Part shown: in pieces, positions 8,251-16,621 of the stretch
Layout: each line of letters begins with the position of its first letter
Position numbering within the stretch: position 1 is the stretch's first letter
NCBI GenBank assembly: GCA_964489525.1
Contig: CAZAYY010000002.1
Location: 186,001 to 250,000 of the forward strand
Origin: CAZAYY01 sp964489525
GTDB lineage: Bacteria; Chloroflexota; Anaerolineae; Anaerolineales; JABWBV01
DNA length: 64,000 bases
Reading direction: 5' to 3'
Program-made: the position numbers and the translations under genes
Notes under the pieces: generated by a model
Told to the model about the DNA's origin: nothing
Seen by the model: only the letters and a program-made list of their open reading frames with translations
Database searches by the model: none

Positions 8251-9141
8251 TTATGATTGGGTTTGCAGCCGGGCAGGTATGGCCCGGATGCGGCGGATAT
8301 ACGCCGAGACGCGGGCGTCTTCCTCGGCCGGGTAGGTAAACCCACAGGCGTTTGCCACTGCCAGCGCCGCCCGGCGAAACAGTTCGCCCATGGCCAGCAG
8401 CGCTTCCCATGTTTCGTCCAGCTGCGGGCCGGCATAGGTGCGTTCTAACAGCGCCCACAGTTCCGGCTCCAGCTGCAGTTTGAAATACTTGCCCAGTTTA
8501 CCCGGCGAGTGTTTAAAACCGCTTGCCACCCCAAGGTCCCAGGTCAGCATTGCGTGGAGCTGTTCGCGCATCAGCGTGTCGAGCATATAGCGGGCATAAG
8601 GCAGTTCATCCCGCCAAAGCCCTTTGGCCACGTAGGGGTTCAGCCACCAGAACTCATTGCAGCAGGCGGCAAAGTCGTGGGCACTGGGTGGCTTAGGCAG
8701 GTAGCCAGCATCGCTCGGCGGCGGCAGTTCGCCCAGCAGGCCATCTTTGTCCAGCAGCACCACCGAGAGCGAATCCTCCCGGCAGCGTTGGGCTGCGCCA
8801 ATTGGGTAAAAACTCAAGTCAATCCGGGTTCCATCCATAAACTGCATCAGGTAGGCATAATGCCCGGCTGGCGGCGGCTCCGGCGCAGGTGCATCGCTGA
8901 AGGCACACATATCATCCGGCGTTTGCAAAATCATGATTTCGCCAAAATAGGCCGGAATTTCCGGGCTGCGTTGGTAGGGGGTTACGTCCCGAACCAGGTA
9001 AACCACGTCATAATCCTGCATCATGTCCCGGTAGGGTAGGTTGGGGTTGGTCTTCGACCCGCTCAGCACCACCGCCCGGATATCATCGTGGTTCTTGGCG
9101 AAGGCCAAAATCAGGTTCAGCATCTCGGTTTCACCGCGCAT
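8251..9141 (-). CDS. ANT(6)-type (streptomycin adenylyltransferase family) nucleotidyltransferase
   Basis: This 296-residue protein matches aminoglycoside 6-adenylyltransferases in length and motifs. It starts MRGETEMLNLILAFAK, followed by LSGSKTNPN (the GS of the nucleotidyltransferase fold) and MQDYDVVYLV (the paired carboxylates). The family adenylylates streptomycin, but chromosomal relatives often have unknown substrates. The start at 9141 is preferred because family members begin with the same M-R-x-E/T pattern; it overlaps the upstream gene by 11 nt. ATG at 9123 with GGTGA upstream is an alternative. Placement between a membrane glycosyltransferase-like gene and a GNAT gene hints at a sugar-polymer role rather than acquired resistance. 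Confidence 0.8.
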   Translation of the reverse strand: MRGETEMLNLILAFAKNHDDIRAVVLSGSKTNPNLPYRDMMQDYDVVYLVRDVTPYQRSPEIPAYFGEIMILQTPDDMCAFSDAPAPEPPPAGHYAYLMQFMDGTRIDLSFYPIGAAQRCREDSLSVVLLDKDGLLGELPPPSDAGYLPKPPSAHDFAACCNEFWWLNPYVAKGLWRDELPYARYMLDTLMREQLHAMLTWDLGVASGFKHSPGKLGKYFKLQLEPELWALLERTYAGPQLDETWEALLAMGELFRRAALAVANACGFTYPAEEDARVSAYIRRIRAIPARLQTQS

Positions 9142-10741
9142 TGCGCCGCTTCCTCCAGGCCACCAGCCCAACAGCCGCCAGGTACACAATCGCAGACCCC
9201 GCACCCAGCGCCACGGTGTGAGACAGCTCGGTAACCGGCCAGGCAAATGCCGGCCAGTAGCGCTTGAGGTACCACAGGGCCACCCAGAGCAAAAAAATGC
9301 CGCCCGAAGCCAACAGGTGCTTGAGCCAGGGGTCGGGCTGGCGGCGTTGGGAAGCAAACGCCCAGGCAGCCAGTGCCACCTGCACAGCCGCAAAAGCCGC
9401 CCGGTAGCGGGGGTTATCCCAATCGTCGCCACCGCCCCAAAACGAGGTAATCAAGACCACCAGCCAGGCCGCCAGGGCAAACGCCAGGGCTGTTCGGCGC
9501 TGTTCAGCAAAACGGGCAGCCCGCAGCGGGGCATACAGCAGCCCGGCCAGCAACAAGGTCCAACCCAGTGCCCGCCAGATGGCAATCCCCTTCCAGATGG
9601 GTGCGCCTGTGGCAATCAGGGCAGCAGGCAGCAGCGGGCGCAGCACCCCATAGCCCAGCAAAAAGGGCAGGTGCACCCATTCCGGCGTGCTGCGCAGAAT
9701 TTTTTGCACCCAACCCGACGATTGGAAGGTCAGCCCGGCCTGCCACTGTGCCACCTGCCGCACCCAGGAAGCCAGGATATCCACCTGCCCCCCTGCTCCA
9801 AGTGCCAGCCCGGCCAGTGCCGCCACAACCAGCACCCCGGCTCCGGCCAACCCCCACTTAAACCAGCGGCTGTGCCGGGGAACGTTCAGCAAAGGCAGCG
9901 CCAGGCAGGCCAGCACCACCAGCGTAATGGCTGCCATGGGTGGAGAAAGCGGCGCCATCAGCGCCAGCGGAATGCCCACCCCGGCTGCCCGGCGCAAGGA
10001 ACGTTTCTCGTTCCAATGCGCCAGCCCCCAAACTGCTGCCGCTGCCAGCGCCATTAAAAAGGGTTCTCGCATTTGCGTACTGCCCAGCAAAACAGCCTCG
10101 GGGTAGAGCGCCAGCCCCCAGGCCGCCCAGCGGGCCGCTTCTTCCCCAAAAAACGAACGGGTTAACGCCCAGGTATACGCCACAGTCAGGGCAGAAGCCG
10201 CAGCCGTGAGCACCACCATCAGCAGGGGCTGGTGAACCCCGGCACCCAAAAAACGGTAAACCAGGGCGCTGAAGAACAACAGCCCGCCATACTGGTCGGA
10301 GAGATGCGGTTGAGTAAACGCCGAAAGCAAAGGCTCGCCGGACTGCGCCAGCGCCCAGGCAGCCTGGTCGCGGCGGTGGGCGTCTTCCATCACATAGCCA
10401 GCCCGCTGCATGGGGGTATCGTATCCAACAGCAGGCAGCGCGCTGAACCACAGCACCCCCGCCCCAAGGCGCAGCACAGCCGCCCCAACCACCAGCCAAC
10501 CCAGCCAGCCCGGCAGACTGCCCTGGCCCCAGGTTTGTTCCGCACAGCGCCGCAAATGGGTCAAAGCCAGGCATGCCCCGGCGCAGGCCGCCAGCAAAAC
10601 CCCGCCAAAAGAAAGCCAGCCCTGGACGCCCGTAAAACCGTTCGAAACCCAGGCCAGGCCAACCGCCAGCCCAACCAGCAAAACCAACCCGGCCCCGGTG
10701 GTTCTGACGCTGAACATCCTTTTTAAATCGTCGAGCTTCAT
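9131..10741 (-). CDS. Polytopic membrane protein, ArnT/PMT-like glycosyltransferase fold
   Basis: This protein of about 536 residues has a dozen or so hydrophobic segments. A long first loop contains PAVGYDTPMQRAGYVMEDA, with an acidic stretch near the first transmembrane span, and QPHLSDQYGGLLFF follows. This arrangement recalls GT39/GT83 (dolichyl-phosphate-mannose or ArnT-like) glycosyltransferases, which take a lipid-linked sugar at the outer membrane face. The similarity is one of pattern, so the call is moderate. The start is uncertain: ATG codons at 10753, 10741 and 10717 are in frame and none has a strong Shine-Dalgarno. It is the first gene of the minus-strand glycan-type run and is divergent from sbcC. 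Confidence 0.6.
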   Translation of the reverse strand: MKLDDLKRMFSVRTTGAGLVLLVGLAVGLAWVSNGFTGVQGWLSFGGVLLAACAGACLALTHLRRCAEQTWGQGSLPGWLGWLVVGAAVLRLGAGVLWFSALPAVGYDTPMQRAGYVMEDAHRRDQAAWALAQSGEPLLSAFTQPHLSDQYGGLLFFSALVYRFLGAGVHQPLLMVVLTAAASALTVAYTWALTRSFFGEEAARWAAWGLALYPEAVLLGSTQMREPFLMALAAAAVWGLAHWNEKRSLRRAAGVGIPLALMAPLSPPMAAITLVVLACLALPLLNVPRHSRWFKWGLAGAGVLVVAALAGLALGAGGQVDILASWVRQVAQWQAGLTFQSSGWVQKILRSTPEWVHLPFLLGYGVLRPLLPAALIATGAPIWKGIAIWRALGWTLLLAGLLYAPLRAARFAEQRRTALAFALAAWLVVLITSFWGGGDDWDNPRYRAAFAAVQVALAAWAFASQRRQPDPWLKHLLASGGIFLLWVALWYLKRYWPAFAWPVTELSHTVALGAGSAIVYLAAVGLVAWRKRRNAR

Positions 10742-10850
10742 TCCAGGCTGCATAGGACAAAGGCAAACACAAAAAATCTGGCGTAAAACAAACCGTATGC
10801 CAGGATTAAAGCCCAACCCCTGGCTAAAGTCAAGCAGTTCTTGCCTGGGT

Positions 10851-10863
10851 TATAATTATCCCA
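10851..10863 (+). promoter_or_regulatory. -10 box abutting sbcC (possible leaderless promoter)
   Basis: TATAAT at 10851-10856 is followed by 7 nt and then the sbcC ATG. No Shine-Dalgarno is present, so the transcript may begin at the start codon. Confidence 0.45.
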
Positions 10864-13428
10864 ATGATACCAGTTCAACTCACCCTCTCTGGCTTTCTTT
10901 CGTACCGCGACGAGGTCACCCTGGATTTCCGCACCTTCGACCTGGCTTGCATTTCCGGGGCCAATGGGGCAGGCAAATCCAGCCTGCTCGATGCCTTCAC
11001 CTGGGTGCTGTTTGGCCAGGCCCGCAAGCGCGACGACAGCCTGATTAACCTTCACCCCACCGTCACTGCCGCTCGGGTGGTCTTGACGTTTGAATACGAG
11101 GGCAACCTCTACCGGGTGGAAAGAGTCAGCCCGCGTGGCAAAACCACCCTGCTCGAATTTCATATCCAAACCCCTGAAGGGGGTTGGAAACCCCTGACCG
11201 AACGCACCAGCCGTGCCACCCAAAGCCGGATTGAAGAAGTCCTGCGCCTGGATTACGACACCTTTACCAACGCCTCTTTCTTTTTGCAGGGCAACGCCGA
11301 CCAGTTCACCCAGCAGCGCCCCGGTGACCGCAAGCAGATCCTGGGCAAAATTTTAGGCCTGCAAATCTGGGAAAACTACCGTACCACCGCCGTGCAAACC
11401 CGCAAAGGGGTAGAAACCAGCCTGGCCGCCCTGGATGGCCGCATCCAGGAAATCAATACAGAATTGGCAGAAGAACCCACCCGGGTAGTCCGCCTGAAAG
11501 AGCTCGAAGACATCCTTCAATCCAGCCAAAAACTGCGCAAAAGCCAGGAAACCATCATCGAACAATACCATCGCCAGGCGGCCAATCTTCAGCAGCAAGG
11601 CCAGTTGGTCGAGAACCTTGCCCGCCAACAGACCACCAGCCAATCTCGCCTGGCAGAAACCCGGGCTTTGTTGGCCAACCGGCAGCATGAACAGGCTGGT
11701 TACAGTGCCGCCCTGGCCAACGAGCCGGCCATCCGCGCCGCCCATGTCGCCTGGCAAAACCTGCGCGCCCGCCTGGCCGAAATGGACCGCACCGCCAGCC
11801 AGTTCCACGAAGCCAACACCCGCCGCCAGGCGCCGCTGCTCGAAATTGAAACCACCCGCGCCCGCCTCGAAAACGAGCGCGATGCCCTGCTGCTTCGCCA
11901 GCAATCCGTCCAGGGAACCTTCGCAGCTCGCCCTGTTTTGCAAGCCGCTCTTGAGCAGGCCCGCCAGGAGTTGGCTGCAGTGGAAGCCCAACTGGCCCGC
12001 CGCACCGGCCTTGAGACCACCCTGCAGGATCAAAACAACACCCTTGTGGAGTTGAAATCCACAAATGCTGTTTTGCACCAGCAGATGAAGGAATTGAAAG
12101 AACGGGTCACCACCCTCGAAGCTCTGGAAAGCCCGGCCTGCCCGGTTTGCGGCCAGCCACTGCCCGAAGGCGAGCGCCTGCGCCTGGTTCAAACCCTGAC
12201 GGCTGAGGGCACCCAAATGGCTGAAAATTTTCGCGCAAACAAGCGTGAAATGGAAGCCCTCTCAGACGCAGTTTCGAGTATCCAGCACGAAATCGCCCAC
12301 CTGGGGGGGCTGCAGGAACAGGCCCGCTCCCTGGCACGGGTGATTGACCAGCACGATTCTCGTTTGCAAACCAGCCTGGCTGAAGAAACCGCCTGGCAAA
12401 TCACCGAAAACCCCCGGCTGGAGGCCCTGCAAACCAGCCTGGCTGAAAAAACCTACGCCCCCGAAGCCCAGCAAACCCTGGCGAGGCTGAACGCCGAATT
12501 GGCTCGTATGGGCTATGACGCCGCCGCGCACGATGTCTTGCGCACACAAGAGCAAGCCGCCGCGGCCATCGAAAATGACCTGCGCACGCTTGAAAAAGCA
12601 GCTGCTGCCCTCGACCCCCTCACCCGCGAAATCGAAACCCTGGCTGCCCAGGCCGCTGCGCTGCAAGCCGAATCCGAAAAACTGGCGGGTGAACATGCTG
12701 CTGCCCTGGCTCACTTCGAATCCGAGCGCGCCAACCTGCCCGACCTGTACGCCATCGAAGATGAACTCAACCGCCTGGTGGAGCAGGAAAACCAGGCCCG
12801 GATGGAAGTAGGCGCCGCCCGTCAGAAGGTGGCCGTCCTCGAAACCCTCAAAACCCGCCGCAGCCTGCTTGAAACCGAGCGCGAGAGCCTGGCCGCGCAA
12901 ATTGCCCGTCTCAAATCGCTTGAGCGCGCCTTCGGCAAAGACGGTGTTCCCGCCTTGCTGATTGAACAGGCCCTGCCCCAAATTGAGGCCCGCGCCAACC
13001 TGATCCTCGACCGCCTGAGCAATGGCAGCATGTCCGTCCACTTCCTCACCCAGCGCGGCTACAAAGACAAAACCCGCGACGACCTGCGCGAAACGCTGGA
13101 TATTCAAATCAGCGACGCCCTCGGCCAGCGGGACTACGAAATGTATTCGGGTGGCGAGGCTTTCCGGGTAAATTTTGCCATTCGCCTCGCGCTCTCCGAA
13201 GTGCTGGCCCAGCGTGCCGGCGCCCGCCTTCAAACCCTGGTGATTGACGAGGGGTTCGGCAGCCAGGATGCCATCGGCCGCCAGCGCCTGATTGAAGCCA
13301 TCAACCTGATCCGCCCCGATTTCGCCAAAATTCTGGTCATTACCCATATTGACGAACTGAAAGAAGCCTTTCCCACCCGCATTGAAGTTGAAAAATATGA
13401 GTCAGGCAGCACCCTGCGCCTGGCCTGA
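10864..13428 (+). CDS. sbcC: SbcC/Rad50-type ATPase of DNA-end processing
   Basis: This is an 854-residue SMC-like ATPase. Walker A SGANGAGKSS lies at 31-40. Two long coiled-coil arms flank a zinc hook with CPVC at about 426-429. The C-terminal ATPase half has signature YSGGEAFR near 761 and LVIDEGFGSQD near 793. With SbcD it forms an ATP-dependent nuclease that opens hairpins and trims DNA ends. At 854 residues it is shorter than E. coli SbcC (about 1050) but typical of the Rad50-like lengths of many other bacteria. Its partner is not adjacent; the sbcD start is at 583. The dynamin gene begins 22 nt downstream and is probably co-transcribed. Confidence 0.92.
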   Translation: MIPVQLTLSGFLSYRDEVTLDFRTFDLACISGANGAGKSSLLDAFTWVLFGQARKRDDSLINLHPTVTAARVVLTFEYEGNLYRVERVSPRGKTTLLEFHIQTPEGGWKPLTERTSRATQSRIEEVLRLDYDTFTNASFFLQGNADQFTQQRPGDRKQILGKILGLQIWENYRTTAVQTRKGVETSLAALDGRIQEINTELAEEPTRVVRLKELEDILQSSQKLRKSQETIIEQYHRQAANLQQQGQLVENLARQQTTSQSRLAETRALLANRQHEQAGYSAALANEPAIRAAHVAWQNLRARLAEMDRTASQFHEANTRRQAPLLEIETTRARLENERDALLLRQQSVQGTFAARPVLQAALEQARQELAAVEAQLARRTGLETTLQDQNNTLVELKSTNAVLHQQMKELKERVTTLEALESPACPVCGQPLPEGERLRLVQTLTAEGTQMAENFRANKREMEALSDAVSSIQHEIAHLGGLQEQARSLARVIDQHDSRLQTSLAEETAWQITENPRLEALQTSLAEKTYAPEAQQTLARLNAELARMGYDAAAHDVLRTQEQAAAAIENDLRTLEKAAAALDPLTREIETLAAQAAALQAESEKLAGEHAAALAHFESERANLPDLYAIEDELNRLVEQENQARMEVGAARQKVAVLETLKTRRSLLETERESLAAQIARLKSLERAFGKDGVPALLIEQALPQIEARANLILDRLSNGSMSVHFLTQRGYKDKTRDDLRETLDIQISDALGQRDYEMYSGGEAFRVNFAIRLALSEVLAQRAGARLQTLVIDEGFGSQDAIGRQRLIEAINLIRPDFAKILVITHIDELKEAFPTRIEVEKYESGSTLRLA

Positions 13429-13450
13429 ACCTTTCCCCAAGGAATCACCC

Positions 13451-15187
13451 ATGCAACTGCTTAGCGAATCTCAAGAAAAACTGCTTTTTGATGAACGCAG
13501 CCTGCTTCACGATCTGCGCGTGGCGCTCGCCAGGCTGGGCGCCGCCCCCGAAGACCAAACCACCCTCGAAGAATCCATCCGCCAGTTAGAGCAGTTCTTT
13601 TTGATTGTGGTTGTAGGGGAATTTAATGCTGGAAAAAGTGCCTTTATCAACGCCTTGTTGGGCAAAAACCTGCTCAAAGAGGGCGTCACGCCCACCACTA
13701 CCCAGATCAATGTTCTGCAGTACGGACCGGAAGAAACCCGCGTCCCCGAAGGCCAACACCTGCACCTGCTCACCGCCCCGGTGGAACTGCTCAAAAACCT
13801 GAGCATTGTGGATACCCCTGGCACTAATGCCATTATTCGCGAACACGAAGCCATCACCACCCAGTTTGTGCCCCGCGCCGACCTGGTTTTGTTTGTAACC
13901 TCAGCCGACCGCCCCTTCTCGGAGAGCGAACGGGCCTTCATGGAAAAAATTCGCGATTGGGGCAAGAAAGTCGTGCTGGTCATCAACAAGTTGGATATTC
14001 TCGAAAAAGAAAGCGAACTGGAAGAAATTGTTGGCTTCATTGCTGAAAACGCGCATGGCCTGCTCGGAATTCGCCCCGAAATCTTCCCGGTCAGTGCCCG
14101 TCAGGCCCTGCGCGCCAAGCAGGGCGAACCGCATCTCTGGCAAAAGAGCCGGTTTGAACCCCTCGAAACTTATATCGCCTCCACCCTCGACCAGGGCGGC
14201 CGCATCCGTCTTAAGCTGCTCAACCCCCTGGGCGTGGGCGAGCACCTCATCCAACGCTATACAACCATCACTCGCCAGCGCCTGGATTTGCTCAAAGACG
14301 ATTTCGAGAAAATGGAAAACATCGAGCGCCAGCTGGATATTTACAAAACCGACATGCAGCGCGACTTTGAATTCCGCATGGCGGATATTGAAAAACTGCT
14401 TTACCAGATGGAACAGCGCGGCGATGAATATTTTGACGAGACCATTCGCCTGGCCCGCGTGGCCGACTTGATGAAAAAAGAAAAAATCCAGAAGGAATTT
14501 GAACAAAAGGTGGTTGCCGATGTTCCCCAACGCATCGAAAGCCGCGTGGCCGAGATGATTGATTGGCTGGTAGAAGCCGATTTGCGCCAGTGGCACGCCG
14601 TCAGTGAGCACGTGGCTGAACGCCGTCAGGCCTATAAAGATAAGCTGATTGGCGATATGGGCGTGGGCACTTTCCACTACGACCGCGAGCGCCTGATCGA
14701 CAGCGTGGGACAGGAATCTCGCCGTGTGGTAGAGGGCTACGACAAAACCAACGAAGCCCGCCAGCTTGCCGAAGGCGTGCAAAATGCCGTGGCTGCCGTG
14801 GCAGTTTTGGAAGTGGGTGCCGTTGGCCTGGGTGTCCTGGTGACCACCATTGCAACCACCATGGCCGTGGATGTTACGGGTATCTTAATGGCCAGCTTTA
14901 TTGCCCTGGTGGGGTTGTTTGTCATCCCTGCCCGGCGCCGTGTCGCCCGGCAGGAGATGCACACCAAAATCGCCGAAATGCGTGCCCGCCTGGTTGGGGC
15001 CTTGCGCACCCAATTTGAGCGCGAAATTCAAAACAGCATTCAGCATATCAACGATGCCATCGCCCCTTACACCCGCTTTGTGCGCGCCGAGCGCGAAAAG
15101 TTTAGCAGTGCCAGCGAAACCCTCGCCAAATTCAACCTCGACCTCAACCGCATTCGCACCCGCGTGGAAGACCTCAACAAAGGATAG
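13451..15187 (+). CDS. Bacterial dynamin-like GTPase
   Basis: This 578-residue protein has a large GTPase domain. The P-loop GEFNAGKSAF lies near residue 56, with TPTTTQINVL (switch I), IVDTPGTNA (G3) and VINKLDIL (G4). A long helical stalk follows. Two adjacent hydrophobic segments near residues 450-495 (VAVLEVGAVGLGVLV, then ILMASFIALVGLFVIP) may form a membrane paddle, and the tail is again helical. Bacterial dynamins remodel or protect membranes. The start at 13451 follows AAGGAATC; the frame is open upstream inside sbcC but without family similarity. It is 22 nt after sbcC. Confidence 0.85.
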   Translation: MQLLSESQEKLLFDERSLLHDLRVALARLGAAPEDQTTLEESIRQLEQFFLIVVVGEFNAGKSAFINALLGKNLLKEGVTPTTTQINVLQYGPEETRVPEGQHLHLLTAPVELLKNLSIVDTPGTNAIIREHEAITTQFVPRADLVLFVTSADRPFSESERAFMEKIRDWGKKVVLVINKLDILEKESELEEIVGFIAENAHGLLGIRPEIFPVSARQALRAKQGEPHLWQKSRFEPLETYIASTLDQGGRIRLKLLNPLGVGEHLIQRYTTITRQRLDLLKDDFEKMENIERQLDIYKTDMQRDFEFRMADIEKLLYQMEQRGDEYFDETIRLARVADLMKKEKIQKEFEQKVVADVPQRIESRVAEMIDWLVEADLRQWHAVSEHVAERRQAYKDKLIGDMGVGTFHYDRERLIDSVGQESRRVVEGYDKTNEARQLAEGVQNAVAAVAVLEVGAVGLGVLVTTIATTMAVDVTGILMASFIALVGLFVIPARRRVARQEMHTKIAEMRARLVGALRTQFEREIQNSIQHINDAIAPYTRFVRAEREKFSSASETLAKFNLDLNRIRTRVEDLNKG

Positions 15188-15233
15188 CCGCCAGGCCGCA
15201 GGGGGTTTTTATCGTGAAAGTACAGGAATCTGA

Positions 15234-15262
15234 AAACCCGCTCAGGTTTTATAGGGGTTTTC
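15234..15262 (-). terminator. Possible terminator overlapping the zinc-ribbon gene stop
   Basis: Read on the minus strand, GAAAACCC pairs with GGGTTTTC around the stop codon of the zinc-ribbon gene. The stem is short and the loop is long, so this is weak. The dynamin gene converges on the same 54-nt gap. Confidence 0.3.
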
Positions 15263-15805
15263 ATCCATTAAGAATGCCAGCAGGTGGCTGCGGTTGGGGT
15301 GCTCATCCAACCATTTACGGATTTCTTGGATTTTCTGGTAGTCTTCCTGGCCGAACCGCCGCAGGTAAATGGCTTCCAGGTGTTCGGCAGTCAGTTCATC
15401 TTGAATCCGTTTTTGCCAGGGCTGGGTGAAAATCTGGTTGATTTCGTCGTGCAAATTTACCGTTTTAAGCACCTGCCACTCATTGCGATCAAACCACACC
15501 CCATTGCAGTGGTTGCAGCGGTCCAACTGAAAGGGAATATGGGCATTGACCTTGTACTTGCGCATGAATCGTCCACAGTCCGGGCACAAAGCGGCTTTTT
15601 CAGAATCGTGCACCAGCTGCGAAACTGTGTTGGGGTCCAGCGCGTTCAGGTCAGCCGGGGTGAGCGGGTGACGCTTCAGCCAGAGCATATACTCGTTCGA
15701 GCGCAGCCAGGCCCCACCGCACTGCGGGCACTCGTGCATGGGCAGGTTGTCATTATAGTGCGTGGCCTGCAGGGCTGCCCCCTTACACATTGGACATTGG
15801 GTCAT
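15242..15805 (-). CDS. Double zinc-ribbon (TFIIB-type) protein
   Basis: This 187-residue cytosolic protein has two treble-cysteine zinc ribbons. The first is CPMCKGAAL paired with CPQCGGAW in the N-terminal 35 residues. The second is CPDCGRFM paired with CNHCNGVWFDRNE near residues 75-105. CxxCxGxWxDxxE is the signature of the zf-TFIIB Pfam family, whose bacterial function is not known. The C-terminal 70 residues are helical and charged. The start at 15805 is preferred over 15838 because GAGAGGAAACGGC precedes it and the ribbon begins at once. A TATAAT-like box lies just upstream. It is a single gene, convergent with the dynamin gene. Confidence 0.75.
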   Translation of the reverse strand: MTQCPMCKGAALQATHYNDNLPMHECPQCGGAWLRSNEYMLWLKRHPLTPADLNALDPNTVSQLVHDSEKAALCPDCGRFMRKYKVNAHIPFQLDRCNHCNGVWFDRNEWQVLKTVNLHDEINQIFTQPWQKRIQDELTAEHLEAIYLRRFGQEDYQKIQEIRKWLDEHPNRSHLLAFLMDENPYKT

Positions 15806-15875
15806 GCCGTTTCCTCTCGTGTGGATATTTTCCCGCATTATACCAGTTTCTGCGATGACCTTCTCCGAAACATTG

Positions 15876-15904
15876 CTTGCTTTTTCACAAAAACCTGCTA
15901 AAAT
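15876..15904 (+). promoter_or_regulatory. greA promoter
   Basis: CTTGCT (15876-15881) and TAAAAT (15899-15904) are 17 nt apart. The predicted transcript has a leader of about 105 nt before greA. Confidence 0.5.
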
Positions 15905-16017
15905 AAGTTACCCCTTCTGAAGTCATGCGGCGGTTGGTCTATGCGTCCAAATCGCCGCCAGTGCTTTTTAAGAAATGGTTTTGTTTTAAGATATTTTTGT
16001 TGAGGTGGAATAAACTT

Positions 16018-16500
16018 ATGTCGAATGGACCCACTTTCCTGACGAAAGCAGGTTATGAGAAGCTCCAACTCGAGTTGGATTCGCTGCGAAATGAAAAGCG
16101 CATGGAAGTTGCCGAACGCCTGCATAAAGCCGTTGCCGAAGCAGGAACCGACAACCTGGCAGAAGATGCCGAATATGAAGCCGCCAAAAATGAACAGGCT
16201 TTTGTGGAAGGCCGCATTCGCCACCTGGAAGCCTTGCTCAATAACGTACATATCATCGAAAGCGAAGACCGCCCAGGCCGCACTGCTGTTGAAATTGGTG
16301 CAAAGGTGACCATTCAAGAAGAAGGCTCTGACCCTGAAGAGTATATGATTGTTGGGGCCGAAGAGGCCGACCCGCGCCATGGTATGATTTCAAACGAATC
16401 GCCGCTTGGCCGCTCGATTATGGGAAAAAAGGTTGGCGACAAAGCCAACGTCAACGCGCCTTCTGGCAGCTTCTCTATCAAGATTGTAAAAATCGAATAG
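16018..16500 (+). CDS. greA: Transcription elongation factor GreA
   Basis: This 160-residue protein has the expected GreA length. The N-terminal coiled coil begins FLTKAGYEKLQLELDSL and carries the tip acidic residues in EDAEYEAAKNEQ. The C-terminal FKBP-like domain contains EYMIVGAEEADP and SPLGRSIMGKKVGD. GreA enters the RNA polymerase secondary channel and promotes cleavage of backtracked transcripts. The start at 16018 follows TTGAGGTGG; the frame is open upstream but only in leader sequence. A strong terminator follows the stop, so greA is a single-gene unit. Confidence 0.95.
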   Translation: MSNGPTFLTKAGYEKLQLELDSLRNEKRMEVAERLHKAVAEAGTDNLAEDAEYEAAKNEQAFVEGRIRHLEALLNNVHIIESEDRPGRTAVEIGAKVTIQEEGSDPEEYMIVGAEEADPRHGMISNESPLGRSIMGKKVGDKANVNAPSGSFSIKIVKIE

Positions 16501-16520
16501 CCTGAGTGGGTATTCCAACC

Positions 16521-16564
16521 AAAGCCCCACAGCAGGCTTGCTTGCAGCGTGGGGCTTTCTTTTT
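16521..16564 (+). terminator. Intrinsic terminator after greA
   Basis: AAAGCCCCAC (16521-16530) pairs with GTGGGGCTTT (16549-16558), followed by a T-rich run. Confidence 0.85.
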
Positions 16565-16621
16565 GAAAAGCCAAAACCCATCCGTACGCTCACCAACTTT
16601 CGGAGAACACAGGATCAGACC

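Noticed and set aside
9041..10057. 338-codon plus-strand frame opposite the membrane glycosyltransferase-like gene
   Set aside because: Gln/Pro-rich nonsense composition typical of the complement of a hydrophobic GC-rich gene.
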